The translations under genes and the position numbers were made by a program. Of a DNA stretch of 64,000 nucleotides, positions 18,184 through 27,215 are shown piece by piece. Position 1 is the first letter of the stretch, and every line of letters begins with the position of its first letter. A model generated the notes under the pieces. The model was not told the DNA's origin and did no database searches. It was given only the letters and a program-made list of their open reading frames with translations. Source of the DNA: Pseudomonas umsongensis (GTDB lineage Bacteria > Pseudomonadota > Gammaproteobacteria > Pseudomonadales > Pseudomonadaceae); contig NZ_NIWU01000005.1 in assembly GCF_002236105.1 (NCBI RefSeq), positions 372,001 to 436,000 on the forward strand, written 5' to 3'.

Positions 18184-18280
18184 AAAAGATCGCAGCCTCG
18201 TTTCACTCGACAGCTCCTACACAGCTCCTACAGGGAAATGCGGCCCCCTGTAGGAGCTGGCGCAGCCTGCGATCTTTTAC
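18184..18280. repeat. Disrupted REP pair
   Basis: The right arm (18249-18280) is a normal REP arm. The left arm is interrupted after 'agatcgcagcct' by 'cgtttcactcga' and contains the inner motif 'cagctcctaca' twice in tandem. It lies between the convergent MDR gene and pyrF. Confidence 0.85.
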
Positions 18281-18975
18281 GCCAGTTCGGCCACCACGTC
18301 GGCCAAAGCCTTGGCCGGATCTGCGGCCTGGCTGATCGGGCGGCCGATCACCAGGTAATCGGAACCGGCATCCAGCGCCTGGCGCGGAGTCAGGATACGG
18401 CGTTGATCGTCCTGGGCGCTGCCCGCCGGGCGAATCCCAGGGGTCACCAATTGCAGCGACGGGTGCGCCGATTTCAGCGCCTGGGCTTCCAGGGCCGAAC
18501 ACACCAGGCCATCCATACCGGCTTTTTCCGCCAGGGCGGCCAAGCGCAGAACCTGCTCTTGCGGCTCGATGTCCAGGCCGATACCCGCCAGATCCTCACG
18601 CTCCATGCTGGTCAACACTGTCACACCGATCAGCAGCGGTTTTGGCCCGGTGCGCTGGTCCAGCACTTCGCGACAAGCCGCCATCATGCGCAGGCCACCG
18701 GAGCAGTGAACGTTGACCATCCACACGCCCATTTCCGCCGCGGCCTTGACGGCCATGGCCGTGGTGTTGGGGATGTCGTGGAACTTGAGGTCCAGGAACA
18801 CTTCGAAACCCTTGTCACGCAGGGTGCCGACGATTTCCGAAGCACAGCTGGTGAACAGTTCTTTACCGACTTTGACCCGGCACAGTTTCGGGTCCAATTG
18901 ATCGGCCAGCTTCAGTGCGGCGTCACGGGTAGGGAAATCCAGGGCGACGATGATAGGAGTCTGGCAGGCGGACAT
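18277..18975 (-). CDS. pyrF: Orotidine 5'-phosphate decarboxylase
   Basis: Last step of de novo UMP synthesis: decarboxylation of OMP. The 232-residue TIM barrel carries the catalytic tetrad region DLKFHD (Asp62, Lys64, Asp67), the phosphate-binding VTPGIRPAGS loop and the C-terminal DYLVIGRPI. The open frame extends 12 codons upstream to 19011, but the ATG at 18975 (MSACQTPIIV) is the usual Pseudomonas start. It stands alone, divergent from the two-component operon. Confidence 0.96.
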   Translation of the reverse strand: MSACQTPIIVALDFPTRDAALKLADQLDPKLCRVKVGKELFTSCASEIVGTLRDKGFEVFLDLKFHDIPNTTAMAVKAAAEMGVWMVNVHCSGGLRMMAACREVLDQRTGPKPLLIGVTVLTSMEREDLAGIGLDIEPQEQVLRLAALAEKAGMDGLVCSALEAQALKSAHPSLQLVTPGIRPAGSAQDDQRRILTPRQALDAGSDYLVIGRPISQAADPAKALADVVAELA

Positions 18976-19259
18976 GAGTGGGCTCTCAGGCAAGTCGAAA
19001 TCGGCGCGCATTGTAGCGGAACCAATGGCCCTGCGGGACCCGATGATCGGTAAATCGTCGAGATCGCTCCGCCAAGACTAGCCTCTGCGGCAATTGTGTC
19101 GAGTTCGGTACAGTCACGACACGCCCCCAACATCCTTGTCCGCTACCCTCGGCAACCGCAATACGTCCTTGGCTCAGCACTTCCCGCCTCCGGGCAGGAC
19201 GCCTATGCTGGAACCACAACCTCGCAGCCTATCTTTGTGGTTGGCAGCCTACCTGGCAG

Positions 19260-20030
19260 ATGAACCCACGCATGCACAACACTCCAGCCCCCGTGAACGA
19301 CGATCAAAAAGCGCCCGGCGATGAAAAACGCTGGAGCATTCGCGCCCTGATCGTCGACGATGATGTGCCGATCCGCGAGCTGATGATCGACTACCTGGCG
19401 CGTTTCAACATCCATGCCAGCGGGGTCACTGATGGCGCCGCCATGCGCCTGGCGATGCAGGCGGAGCATTTCGACGTGGTGGTGCTCGACTTGATGCTGC
19501 CCGGCGAAGACGGCCTGTCGCTGTGCCGCTGGTTGCGCGGCGAATCGGATATTCCGATCCTGATGCTCACGGCCCGTTGCGAACCCACCGACCGGATCAT
19601 CGGTCTCGAGCTCGGCGCCGACGACTACATGGCCAAGCCGTTCGAACCCCGCGAACTGGTCGCACGCATCCAGACCATTCTGCGCCGGGTGCGGGACGAC
19701 CGCAGCGAACAACGGGCGAACATCCGTTTCGACAATTGGCGTCTGAACAGCGTGCTGCGCCAATTGGTTGCAGCCGATGGCCTGGTGGTGCCGCTGTCCA
19801 ATGCCGAATTTCGCCTGTTGTGGGTGTTTATTGAACGTCCGCGCCGGGTCCTCAGCCGCGAGCAACTGCTGGATGCCGCTCGTGGCCGTTCGATCGAAGC
19901 CTTCGATCGCAGCATTGACCTGCTGGTGTCGCGCCTGCGGCAGAAACTCGGTGACGATCCCAAGGCCCCGCAACTGATCAAAACCGTGCGTGGTGAGGGT
20001 TACCTGTTTGACGCCCGGGATATCGGTTGA
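19260..20030 (+). CDS. OmpR-family response regulator
   Basis: A 256-residue regulator. The receiver domain (residues 28-140) has the acidic pocket VDDD (32-35), phospho-acceptor Asp77 (VVLDLMLP), and the KPF lysine near 129. The winged-helix Trans_reg_C domain fills 155-250 (DRSIDLLVSRLRQKLGDDPK ... IKTVRGEGYLF). The N-terminal 25 residues are unusually long and polar; an ATG at 19272 is an alternative start. The stop overlaps the kinase ATG by one base (TGATG), so the two are coupled. The signal is unknown. Confidence 0.92.
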   Translation: MNPRMHNTPAPVNDDQKAPGDEKRWSIRALIVDDDVPIRELMIDYLARFNIHASGVTDGAAMRLAMQAEHFDVVVLDLMLPGEDGLSLCRWLRGESDIPILMLTARCEPTDRIIGLELGADDYMAKPFEPRELVARIQTILRRVRDDRSEQRANIRFDNWRLNSVLRQLVAADGLVVPLSNAEFRLLWVFIERPRRVLSREQLLDAARGRSIEAFDRSIDLLVSRLRQKLGDDPKAPQLIKTVRGEGYLFDARDIG

Positions 20031-21079
20031 TGCGGGCGCGCTTCGATACGTTGTTCGGCCGCCTGTTTGGAGTACTGCTGATCGCGATTGTCCTGGCACA
20101 CCTGCTGGCATTTGCATGGTTTCACTACTACGGCCCGCCGCCTCCCCCTCCCCCGCCGGCGTTTCCCGAAGACATGGACGGTCAACGCCCACCGATGGAC
20201 CCGCGCCTGGCCCCCCGCCCTGCCAGGCCATGGTTTGGCGGACCACTGGTACCGCTGACGTTTCAGCTGATCTCGCTGATCATTGCAGCCTGGTACGGCG
20301 CCAAATTACTCAGCCGGCCGATTCAACGCCTTAGCGACGCGGCCGAGCGCCTGAGTGAAAACCTCGACAGTGCGCCACTGGAGGAATCCGGCCCACGGGA
20401 AGCGCGACAAGCGGCGCACACGTTCAACAAAATGCAGCAACGCATCATCGAGCAGGTCAAGCAGCGCTCGCGCATGCTCGGCGCGGTATCCCACGACCTG
20501 CGCACGCCCCTGTCGCGTCTCAAACTGCGCCTGGAACAAATTGACGACGACAAGCTGCAAGGACAGATGCGCCAGGATCTGGACGACATGATCAGCATGC
20601 TCGATGCGACGCTCGGCTACCTGCACGAACAGCGCACCAGCGAGGCGTCACAGTGGATGGATGTGCAGGCGCTGGTCGAGTCCCTGAGCGAAAACGCCCA
20701 GGACCAGGGGGCAAACGTCCAGGCCAGCGGTCATTGCGCGCCGCTGCAAGTCCAGCCGATGGCACTGCGCTCCTGTATCAACAACCTGCTGGACAACGCC
20801 TTGCGTTATGCCGGGAATGCGTTGATCACGCTCGAAGATAATCGCCAACACCTGGTGATCAGGGTCATCGACCATGGTCCAGGGATCGCGGCGGATAAAC
20901 GTGAGGCCGTATTCGAACCGTTCTTCCGATTGGAAGGCTCACGCAATCGCAACTCCGGCGGCGTCGGCCTGGGCATGACCATTGCTCGCGAGGCGGCGCA
21001 ACGCCTGGGCGGGCAGCTCAGCCTGGAAGAAACCCCCGGTGGTGGGCTGACGGCGATCATCCGCCTGCCCAGGACCTGA
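20030..21079 (+). CDS. Sensor histidine kinase with polyproline periplasmic loop
   Basis: A 349-residue EnvZ-like kinase. TM1 is near residues 13-31 and TM2 near 75-93. Between them is a short periplasmic loop that starts with eight consecutive prolines (residues 36-43) and stays Pro-rich. HAMP follows, the phospho-acceptor is His155 in AVSHDLRTPLSRL, and the ATPase has the N box (INNLLDNALRYA), G1 DHGPGI and G2 GGVGLGMTI. The start is the ATG overlapping the regulator's stop codon; a TTG one codon earlier is less likely. The small loop suggests that it senses membrane state or a partner protein rather than a bound ligand. Confidence 0.92.
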   Translation: MRARFDTLFGRLFGVLLIAIVLAHLLAFAWFHYYGPPPPPPPPAFPEDMDGQRPPMDPRLAPRPARPWFGGPLVPLTFQLISLIIAAWYGAKLLSRPIQRLSDAAERLSENLDSAPLEESGPREARQAAHTFNKMQQRIIEQVKQRSRMLGAVSHDLRTPLSRLKLRLEQIDDDKLQGQMRQDLDDMISMLDATLGYLHEQRTSEASQWMDVQALVESLSENAQDQGANVQASGHCAPLQVQPMALRSCINNLLDNALRYAGNALITLEDNRQHLVIRVIDHGPGIAADKREAVFEPFFRLEGSRNRNSGGVGLGMTIAREAAQRLGGQLSLEETPGGGLTAIIRLPRT

Positions 21080-21099
21080 GTGCAGCGCAAGGATTGAAT

Positions 21100-22152
21100 T
21101 CAGCGACGGTCATCAATCCGCGACTGGCTTTTGCTCCAGTCGGTCAACAGGCTGTAAGCCACGGCCAGCAATGTCGGCCCGATAAACAGGCCAATGAATC
21201 CGAATGCAATCAAACCACCAAACACCCCTAGCAACACAATCACCAGCGGCAAATTCCCACCCCGGCTGATCAAGTAAGGCTTGAGCACGTTGTCCACGCC
21301 GCTGATGATGAACATGCCCCAGACGCCAAGGAACACCGCCATCCCGTACTCACCCTTCCAGGCCAGCCAGGCAGTGGCTGGAATCCATACCAGCGGCGGC
21401 CCCATGGGAATCAGGCTGAGCAGGAAGGTCACGATACCGAGCACCAGTGCCCCAGGGACGCCGGCAATCAGGAAGCCGATCAACGCCAGGACCGCCTGGG
21501 CCGCGGCGGTGCCGATCACGCCGTTTACCACCCGTTGCACGGTGCCCGCCACCAGTTCGATGTAGTACCCGGCACGGTGGCCAATCAGCCGCTCCAGCAA
21601 ACCATGAACAAAGGCCGCCAACCGTGGTCCGTCGCGATAGAAAAAGAACACGAAGACAATGCTCAGGGTCAGCTCGAGGATGCCGCCGCCAATCTGCGCG
21701 CTACGCGCCAGCAACCAGTTGCCGACCTGGCCCAGATAAGGCTTGAGCGACACCATCATCGCCGCGCCCTGCTGATCGATACTGTTCCAGATGACCACCA
21801 GCCGCTCGCCCACCAGGGGAATGCTGCCCAGCCAGGTCGGCGCTTCAGGCAGGCCGTCGACCTGCACATCCTTGATGAACGCCGTGGCGTCGCGCACATG
21901 ATCCGCCAAGTTGAACCCCAGCCACACCAGCGGCGCCGCCACCAGCACCATCCAGCCCACGGTCAGCAGGGCCGCCGCCAGGGATTCGCGGCCATTGAGC
22001 CAGCGGGTCAGCAGGCGCATCAGCGGCCAACTGGCGAACGCCAGCACCGCGCCCCAGAACAGGGCCGACCAGAACGGCGCCATCACCCATAAGCTCGCGC
22101 CAAACAGCACCAGGAGCAGGATCTGCACCAACAGCCGATCGTTATTGATCAT
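21100..22152 (-). CDS. AI-2E family (YdiK-like) membrane transporter
   Basis: A 350-residue polytopic inner-membrane protein of the AI-2E transporter family (UPF0118). About eight hydrophobic segments are arranged as two early helices, a soluble segment (residues 70-150) and a C-terminal bundle with SLIPMGPPLVWIPATAWL and the final GLFIGPTLLAVAYSLL. Family members transport diverse small molecules, including Na+/H+ exchange in some species, so the autoinducer name should not be taken literally. The start is at ATG 22152 (MINNDRLLVQ); an ATG nine codons upstream lacks a ribosome-binding site. It is convergent with the kinase gene, 20 bp apart. Confidence 0.88.
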   Translation of the reverse strand: MINNDRLLVQILLLVLFGASLWVMAPFWSALFWGAVLAFASWPLMRLLTRWLNGRESLAAALLTVGWMVLVAAPLVWLGFNLADHVRDATAFIKDVQVDGLPEAPTWLGSIPLVGERLVVIWNSIDQQGAAMMVSLKPYLGQVGNWLLARSAQIGGGILELTLSIVFVFFFYRDGPRLAAFVHGLLERLIGHRAGYYIELVAGTVQRVVNGVIGTAAAQAVLALIGFLIAGVPGALVLGIVTFLLSLIPMGPPLVWIPATAWLAWKGEYGMAVFLGVWGMFIISGVDNVLKPYLISRGGNLPLVIVLLGVFGGLIAFGFIGLFIGPTLLAVAYSLLTDWSKSQSRIDDRR

Positions 22153-22221
22153 CACAGTCTCGAAAAAATCATTCAGCAAAAAGAGTAGGCGAACACGCCA
22201 CGCGTGTTCGCCGGATGACGC

Positions 22222-23040
22222 TTATCGCAGCAGTTTGATATGCAATCCAGGACCGTCGACACCACCGGTTTCCATCCGCGCCGCACGTACGCCCTGCTCG
22301 ATCAACGATTGACGCCAGGCTTCAGCGTTGGGCCCGGACACACTGACCCGCAAGGTGGTGTCCAGGTTCAGGCCCCGGGAGATCAGGCGCAGCCATTTGT
22401 CATCGGGTGTTTGCGTCAACTTGGGGAAGTCGAGTTCACCGGTACTCTTGAGCTCGCGCAGCAAGGTTGCGGACGTCGGCAGCAAATCCCCCAGCGGGGC
22501 GACGGCGTCGAATTGTTCGACGTGCAGATAGGCTTTGCGATTACCACGGGTGATGCTGTAGAGCGCCACCAGCGTATTGTCCTTCGGTGCGGCCAGGCGT
22601 AACAGCAGGTAAGCCTGCTCACTATCGGCGCCATAGAGCTTGGCGTTGCCGAACACTTCGTTGGCCCATAGGCTGCTTTCGCCACAATCTCGCGCCTGGC
22701 ACCAGAACAGCAATTGGGCGTCCTGCTGTTGAAGCGCTTCGCGCGCAGCGGTGAAGGCCTCGGTCGAGGAATGTTCCGCCGGCAATTCATAGGTCACTGA
22801 GGTGACATGCCCACGAGCACTGACCTGCCCGTCAAAGCGCAACTGACCGCTGATCTTGCGGATCGAGCCGAGCGGGTAGATCCGTTCAAGCTCGGCCGTG
22901 GGGCGATAGTCGACGATCTGCGCATCGGTCATGCGCGGCACGATCGGCAAGTCCTGACTGCCGGGCAGATCGACGGCTAATGAGAGTGGACTGAAACAAC
23001 TGAGCATCAGCAAACTGAATGAGCGCATGGATAGACTCAT
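22222..23040 (-). CDS. DUF4892 domain secreted protein
   Basis: A 272-residue exported protein of unknown function. A signal peptide is visible at residues 1-22 (MSLSMRSFSLLMLSCFSPLSLA, then VDLPGS). The mature part has the DUF4892 pattern (DYRPTAELERIYPLGSIRKISGQLRFDG), and two cysteines (FWCQARDCGES) could form a disulfide. The C-terminal 70 residues (LRVSVSGPNAEAWRQSLIEQGV) resemble an OmpA-adjacent domain found in some members. The frame runs to 23208 without a start consistent with export, so ATG 23040 (or 23028) is chosen. Confidence 0.85.
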   Translation of the reverse strand: MSLSMRSFSLLMLSCFSPLSLAVDLPGSQDLPIVPRMTDAQIVDYRPTAELERIYPLGSIRKISGQLRFDGQVSARGHVTSVTYELPAEHSSTEAFTAAREALQQQDAQLLFWCQARDCGESSLWANEVFGNAKLYGADSEQAYLLLRLAAPKDNTLVALYSITRGNRKAYLHVEQFDAVAPLGDLLPTSATLLRELKSTGELDFPKLTQTPDDKWLRLISRGLNLDTTLRVSVSGPNAEAWRQSLIEQGVRAARMETGGVDGPGLHIKLLR

Positions 23041-23146
23041 CGGATCAGCATGCCCTTGTGGCCATTCGGGGGCGCAGCGGTGTAGAGGTCTATCATGGTT
23101 GTCTCCCTTTTCAACCCACCCAGCCTCGACAGTTGCCCGGCGCAAG

Positions 23147-24001
23147 TCAAGGAATGGCGAAGAACCGATTGAAACAGTCTGCGACAAGGTCGGCACCGGG
23201 TTCATCATTCAAGTGCAAATGATGGCCGCCTGGCAGCTGTTCAAGACTAAAGGGTAGACGCTCCAGCAACTCCGGATGTTTGGCGAGCATGCCGTCAGCG
23301 GCGACCACCAGTTTCGCCGGACAGGCGACCCGCTGGACGAAGGCCATGGCCTGCTCGGTGGTAAGGCGCAGCGGCGATGGCAGCGTGAGGCGATTGTCGG
23401 TGCGCCAGGTATAACCGCCCGGCACCGGCATCAAGCCACGCTGGGCCAGCAGTTCGGCGGCTTCGCGACTGACCGCCACCAGGCCTTTCATGCGTGCTTC
23501 GATGGCGCGGTCTTGGGTGCTGTAGACCGGTTTGCGTTTTTCCCGCAGATCCAGTTGCGCCTGCAGGGCCATGCCCATGCGTTCGGCAGCGTTTTCGCCT
23601 TTGTCCGTGGGAGGGATGACACCGTCAATCAAAGCCAGGTGAGTGACTCGCTGCGGAAACGAACCGGCAATGATCAGCGAGGCGATGGCACCCATCGAAT
23701 GCCCCAGCAAAGCAAACCGCTTCAATCCAAGCTGCTCTGCAACTTGCAACACATCGTGGGCATAGTCCCACATGGCGTAACCGGCGCCAGGTGGGCGGTG
23801 TCCTGAGTGCCCGTGACCGGCCATGTCCAGGGCGATCACGCGCAAGCCTTTGAGCTTGGGTGCCAGGCGGGCGAAGCTATTGGCGTTGTCCAGCCAGCCA
23901 TGCAGGGCAATGACCGGCAAACCGTCTTCGGGGCCAAACAAATGCGCCGCCAACTCGATATGCGGCAGGCTCAGGCGCACTTCTTCGACGACCTGGCTCA
24001 T
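23147..24001 (-). CDS. Alpha/beta hydrolase
   Basis: A 284-residue alpha/beta-fold hydrolase. The oxyanion region is VIALHGWLDNANSF, the nucleophile elbow GHSMG (FALLGHSMGAIASLI), and a late His is in LPGGHHLHLNDEPG. The fold resembles serine esterases and epoxide-hydrolase-like enzymes; the substrate is unknown. The ATG at 24001 overlaps the stop of the preceding hydrolase gene by 4 nt (ATGA), so both are made together. A longer frame to 24337 only reads through the neighbour gene in another frame. Confidence 0.88.
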   Translation of the reverse strand: MSQVVEEVRLSLPHIELAAHLFGPEDGLPVIALHGWLDNANSFARLAPKLKGLRVIALDMAGHGHSGHRPPGAGYAMWDYAHDVLQVAEQLGLKRFALLGHSMGAIASLIIAGSFPQRVTHLALIDGVIPPTDKGENAAERMGMALQAQLDLREKRKPVYSTQDRAIEARMKGLVAVSREAAELLAQRGLMPVPGGYTWRTDNRLTLPSPLRLTTEQAMAFVQRVACPAKLVVAADGMLAKHPELLERLPFSLEQLPGGHHLHLNDEPGADLVADCFNRFFAIP

Positions 24002-24804
24002 GCGCAATCCCGTTGCTGGCGAGAGGTCCAGCGTTCGAACAGGTTTTTCAGCAGTACGGCCGTCTCCTGCGGACGTTCCAGAGGAAACATGTGCCCGCCA
24101 GGCATGCTCAGCGCCTCGCCATTTGGCATGCGCCCGACTGAACTGGTGTGATGACGCATCACCACCCGGCTCTCGTGCCCGCGAACGACCGCCAGCGGCA
24201 CTTGCAACTGCCGCAGGCGGCCGGGGCTGGTGTGTGGTACGCCCCGGTAGATGCTGATTTCCGTGGCTGGGTCGAAACGCAAGCGCAACCTGTCGCCGTC
24301 CTGATGCAAACCATAGTGCAGGTAGGCATCGAAACACTCTGGATCGAAGCTGCGAAACAGGCTCTTGCCGGCGAAATAACGGCGGGCGCTCTCGAGATCG
24401 GCGAATTCTTCACGACGCCCCAGGGTGCGGCCGGCCGGGGTCAGGCGGTCGATGAAACCCAAGCGCTTGGCTGCGCGAATGACCCATTGATCGGTGCGCG
24501 TCAGCACCGGCGAATCGAGCATCACCACACCGCGATACAACTGGGGGCAACGCAACGCTGCGTGCAGATGCAGTACGCCACCGAAGGAATGACCGACGCC
24601 CCACACCGGCTGTGACTGCTGCTGCAGATGGTGGATGAGTTCATCCACCAGGTTGTACCAGTTGTCGTCCGCCGGGAAACGCGGGTCGTGGGCGTGTTGC
24701 TCCAGATGCGTCACCCGAAATTCGGGTGCCAGCGCCGCAAACAACTTGCCGTAGGTTCCCGAAGGAAAACCATTGGCGTGGGCGAAAAATATCTGTTGCG
24801 ACAT
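23998..24804 (-). CDS. Alpha/beta hydrolase, second of an overlapping pair
   Basis: A 268-residue alpha/beta hydrolase. The N-terminus MSQQIFFAHANGFPSGTYGKLF contains the HANG oxyanion segment, the nucleophile elbow is GVGHSFGG, and the terminal His is in MPGGHMFPLERPQET. It is translationally coupled to the next hydrolase gene by a 4-nt overlap. The two proteins are not near-identical, so this is a functional pair rather than a recent duplication. The frame extends to 24945, but the ATG at 24804 is the natural start. Nearby thioesterase and acyl-CoA ligase genes hint at acyl-ester metabolism. Confidence 0.88.
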   Translation of the reverse strand: MSQQIFFAHANGFPSGTYGKLFAALAPEFRVTHLEQHAHDPRFPADDNWYNLVDELIHHLQQQSQPVWGVGHSFGGVLHLHAALRCPQLYRGVVMLDSPVLTRTDQWVIRAAKRLGFIDRLTPAGRTLGRREEFADLESARRYFAGKSLFRSFDPECFDAYLHYGLHQDGDRLRLRFDPATEISIYRGVPHTSPGRLRQLQVPLAVVRGHESRVVMRHHTSSVGRMPNGEALSMPGGHMFPLERPQETAVLLKNLFERWTSRQQRDCA

Positions 24805-24922
24805 ACCGGTCGATCCATCAGCGAAAACAAACCCGATTGTCCGCAAGACCGCGTTCTTGAGCAATGACCGTAACTGACAGGAATGATGACAGTCCGGCCA
24901 TGCAAATAAAGGAACGGGGAGA

Positions 24923-25366
24923 TCAACGTGCTGGCGGATTATCACCCAGCGGCACCACGGCCATGGTCAGCCGCGACACACAACTGGCCTTGCCTTCGTC
25001 ACTGGTCAAGCGGATATCCCAGACATGGGTCGTACGCCCGATGTGAATGGGTTTGGCGACCGCCGTCACTCGGCCGCTGCGCAAGCCGCGCAGGTGGTTG
25101 GCGTTGATTTCCAGCCCCACGCAGTAAAACTTGCTGGCATCGATGCACAGGTAGCTGGCCATGGAGCCGACTGATTCAGCCAGCACCACCGAAGCGCCGC
25201 CATGCAGCAAGCCATAAGGCTGGTGGGTGCGATGGTCAATGACCATGCTCGCGGTCAAGGACTCTTCATCGAAGGCTTCGAAACGGATGTCCAACAGTTC
25301 GCCAATGGTGTTTTTCTGAATTGCGTTCAGTTGTTCGATGTTGGGAACGGTACGCCACAGACTCAT
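24923..25366 (-). CDS. Hotdog-fold acyl-CoA thioesterase (YdiI-like)
   Basis: A 147-residue hotdog thioesterase of the PaaI/YdiI subgroup. The active-site helix HGGASVVLAESVGSMAS (residues 55-71) carries the catalytic Glu/Asp position. MVIDHRTHQPYGLLHGG and the C-terminal DIRLTSDEGKASCVSRLTMAVV match YdiI/MenI. It hydrolyses aromatic or medium-chain acyl-CoA thioesters. It lies 31 nt after the acyl-CoA ligase gene on the same strand, so the pair could charge and release the same acid. Confidence 0.92.
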   Translation of the reverse strand: MSLWRTVPNIEQLNAIQKNTIGELLDIRFEAFDEESLTASMVIDHRTHQPYGLLHGGASVVLAESVGSMASYLCIDASKFYCVGLEINANHLRGLRSGRVTAVAKPIHIGRTTHVWDIRLTSDEGKASCVSRLTMAVVPLGDNPPAR

Positions 25367-25397
25367 AGCAGGTTTTCCTTGTTGGTTTTATCGTGGC

Positions 25398-27053
25398 TCA
25401 ATCCTGCCACAGCACCGCTTCGGTGTGCTCGCTCCATTCTTCAAAGCGAGCGCCGTAAGTGGCTTCGATGACGTTGCGCTTGATCTTCAGGGTCGGCGTG
25501 AGAAAACCGTTTTCCACCGCCCAGTTGTCCTTGACCACCACCAACCGCCGCAAGCGTTCGTGCTTGTCGAGGACGCTGTTGACCTCTTCCAGCAGCTTTT
25601 CCAGGCTTGAATGCAACCCGGCCCGTGTCTCCTGCTGCCCGACGGCCGAAAGCACGCACAGGCCCAGTGGCGCATTCAAGCCATCACCGACCACGCACAC
25701 CTGCTCGATGCGCGAATGCACCGCCAGGCGATTTTCGATCGGCGCCGGCGCTACGTACTTGCCTTTGCTGGTCTTGAAAATTTCCTTCAGGCGCCCGGTC
25801 AGGCGCAAGTTGCCTTCGGCATCTTCCTCGCCCTTGTCGCCGGTGCGCAGGAAGCCGTCCTCGGTGATGGTGTCGGCGGTTTTCTGCGGATCCTTGAAAT
25901 ACCCCAGCATGATCGCCCCGCTACGTACCATGACCTCGCCCGATTCGTCGATGCGCACCTCGACCTCCGGGCACGGCATGCCAATCCAGCCTGGTTTGTT
26001 CTGCCCCGGCAGGCAAATGTGCGAGTAACCGCAACTTTCCGTCATGCAGTAGACCTCCAGCACGTCCAGTCCGAGCTTGCGATACCACAACAGCAGACTC
26101 AGGGGCACCGGCGCCGCACCGGACAAGGCCACGCGCAAGGCATCGAGCCCCAACCCGGCGAGGACTTTGTGCCCGACCCGCTTGCCGATAATCGGCAGCC
26201 CGAGCAGGAAATCCAGGCGCTTTGCCGGGATCTTGCTGTACACCCCCATCTGGAACTTGGTCCAAATGCGCGGCACGCCAAACAGCGCCGTTGGCCGGGC
26301 ACGGCGCAAGTCCGTCAGGAAGGTGTCAAGGCTTTCGGCAAAGAACACGGTTTGCCCGGTGTAAATCGATGCCAGTTCGACGAACATCCGTTCGGCGACG
26401 TGACACAACGGCAAATACGACAGCAGTCGATCCGACTCATTGAGACCGAATAACTGCGTGCCGCGCGTGGTGGCGAATCCCAGGTTGGCGAAGCTGTGCA
26501 TCACGCCCTTGGGCATGCCGGTGGTGCCGGACGTGTAGATGATGGTTGCCAGTTGATCGGCGGCGGGCTTGGGATCGTCCTGGATCGGCGAGCTGCGTTG
26601 CAGGTCGTCCCAGCTGAAATCGAAAGTGCCGGTTGGATGTAACGGCAGGCTGATGGTCGGCAGCTCGGGATTCACCCCACGGGACATGCCAGGCCAGTCA
26701 TCGAGTTTACCGATGAATACCAGCGCCGCTTCGGAGTGTTCGAGCACCTGGGCCACCGATTCGGCGGTGAGGTTGGGGTACAACGGCACCGAGACATGCC
26801 CGGCCATCCAGATCGCCAGGTCGGCAATGATCCAGTGCGCGCAGTTTTTCGAGATCAGGGCAATATGACTGCCCTGGGGCAGTTCCCGGGATCGCAGCCA
26901 ATGGGCCGCACAGCGTGCCTGATGACCGACGTCCTCCCAGCTCAAGGTCTCGACACGGCCACCGCCCACAGGCTGGACGAGAAAGCGCTGGCGAGGATGA
27001 CGGGCCTCGCGCTCGTAGAAAACGTCCAGGGGCAAACGGGAAGCAGCAGGCAT
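25398..27053 (-). CDS. AMP-binding long-chain acyl-CoA ligase
   Basis: A 551-residue ANL-superfamily adenylating enzyme that activates carboxylic acids to acyl-CoA. The P-loop is IIYTSGTTGMPKGVMH; further motifs are YCMTESCGYSH, GYFKDPQKTADT and the A8-A10 region TGRLKEIFKTSKGKYVAPAPIE, which is of the FAA1/AcsL-like long-chain type. The start is set at ATG 27053, which has AGGAG at good spacing; the frame is open to 27101. A 30-bp palindrome just upstream (27091-27120) is a likely operator. The downstream thioesterase is probably in the same operon. Confidence 0.9.
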   Translation of the reverse strand: MPAASRLPLDVFYEREARHPRQRFLVQPVGGGRVETLSWEDVGHQARCAAHWLRSRELPQGSHIALISKNCAHWIIADLAIWMAGHVSVPLYPNLTAESVAQVLEHSEAALVFIGKLDDWPGMSRGVNPELPTISLPLHPTGTFDFSWDDLQRSSPIQDDPKPAADQLATIIYTSGTTGMPKGVMHSFANLGFATTRGTQLFGLNESDRLLSYLPLCHVAERMFVELASIYTGQTVFFAESLDTFLTDLRRARPTALFGVPRIWTKFQMGVYSKIPAKRLDFLLGLPIIGKRVGHKVLAGLGLDALRVALSGAAPVPLSLLLWYRKLGLDVLEVYCMTESCGYSHICLPGQNKPGWIGMPCPEVEVRIDESGEVMVRSGAIMLGYFKDPQKTADTITEDGFLRTGDKGEEDAEGNLRLTGRLKEIFKTSKGKYVAPAPIENRLAVHSRIEQVCVVGDGLNAPLGLCVLSAVGQQETRAGLHSSLEKLLEEVNSVLDKHERLRRLVVVKDNWAVENGFLTPTLKIKRNVIEATYGARFEEWSEHTEAVLWQD

Positions 27054-27090
27054 GGGACTCGCTCCTTTGTTTCTTGGTCTGGAGCAAGCG

Positions 27091-27120
27091 TAGCCAACCA
27101 AGCAAATGCTTGGTTGGCTA
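27091..27120. promoter_or_regulatory. 30-bp palindrome, likely operator of the acyl-CoA ligase gene
   Basis: Arms tagccaaccaagc / gcttggttggcta are perfect (13 bp each) around 'aaat'. It is centred about 52 bp upstream of the start at 27053. Size and symmetry suit a TetR-type repressor; no cognate regulator lies next to it. Confidence 0.75.
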
Positions 27121-27127
27121 TTTTTCA

Positions 27128-27162
27128 GGATCAGAAGATCGCAGCCTGCGGCAGCTCCTACG
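27128..27162. repeat. Single REP element
   Basis: One REP arm (agatcgcagcctgcggcagc then tcctacgggg) without a clear inverted partner. The sequence to 27215 shows only a weak remnant. Confidence 0.8.
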
Positions 27163-27215
27163 GGGGAACGCTGAAAGCCCTTTTAGGCGCCGCCGCTGGC
27201 TGTGGTCTTTTGCCT

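Noticed and set aside
24002..24337. N-terminal extension of the first hydrolase
   Set aside because: It reads through the second hydrolase gene; ATG 24001 gives the correct start.
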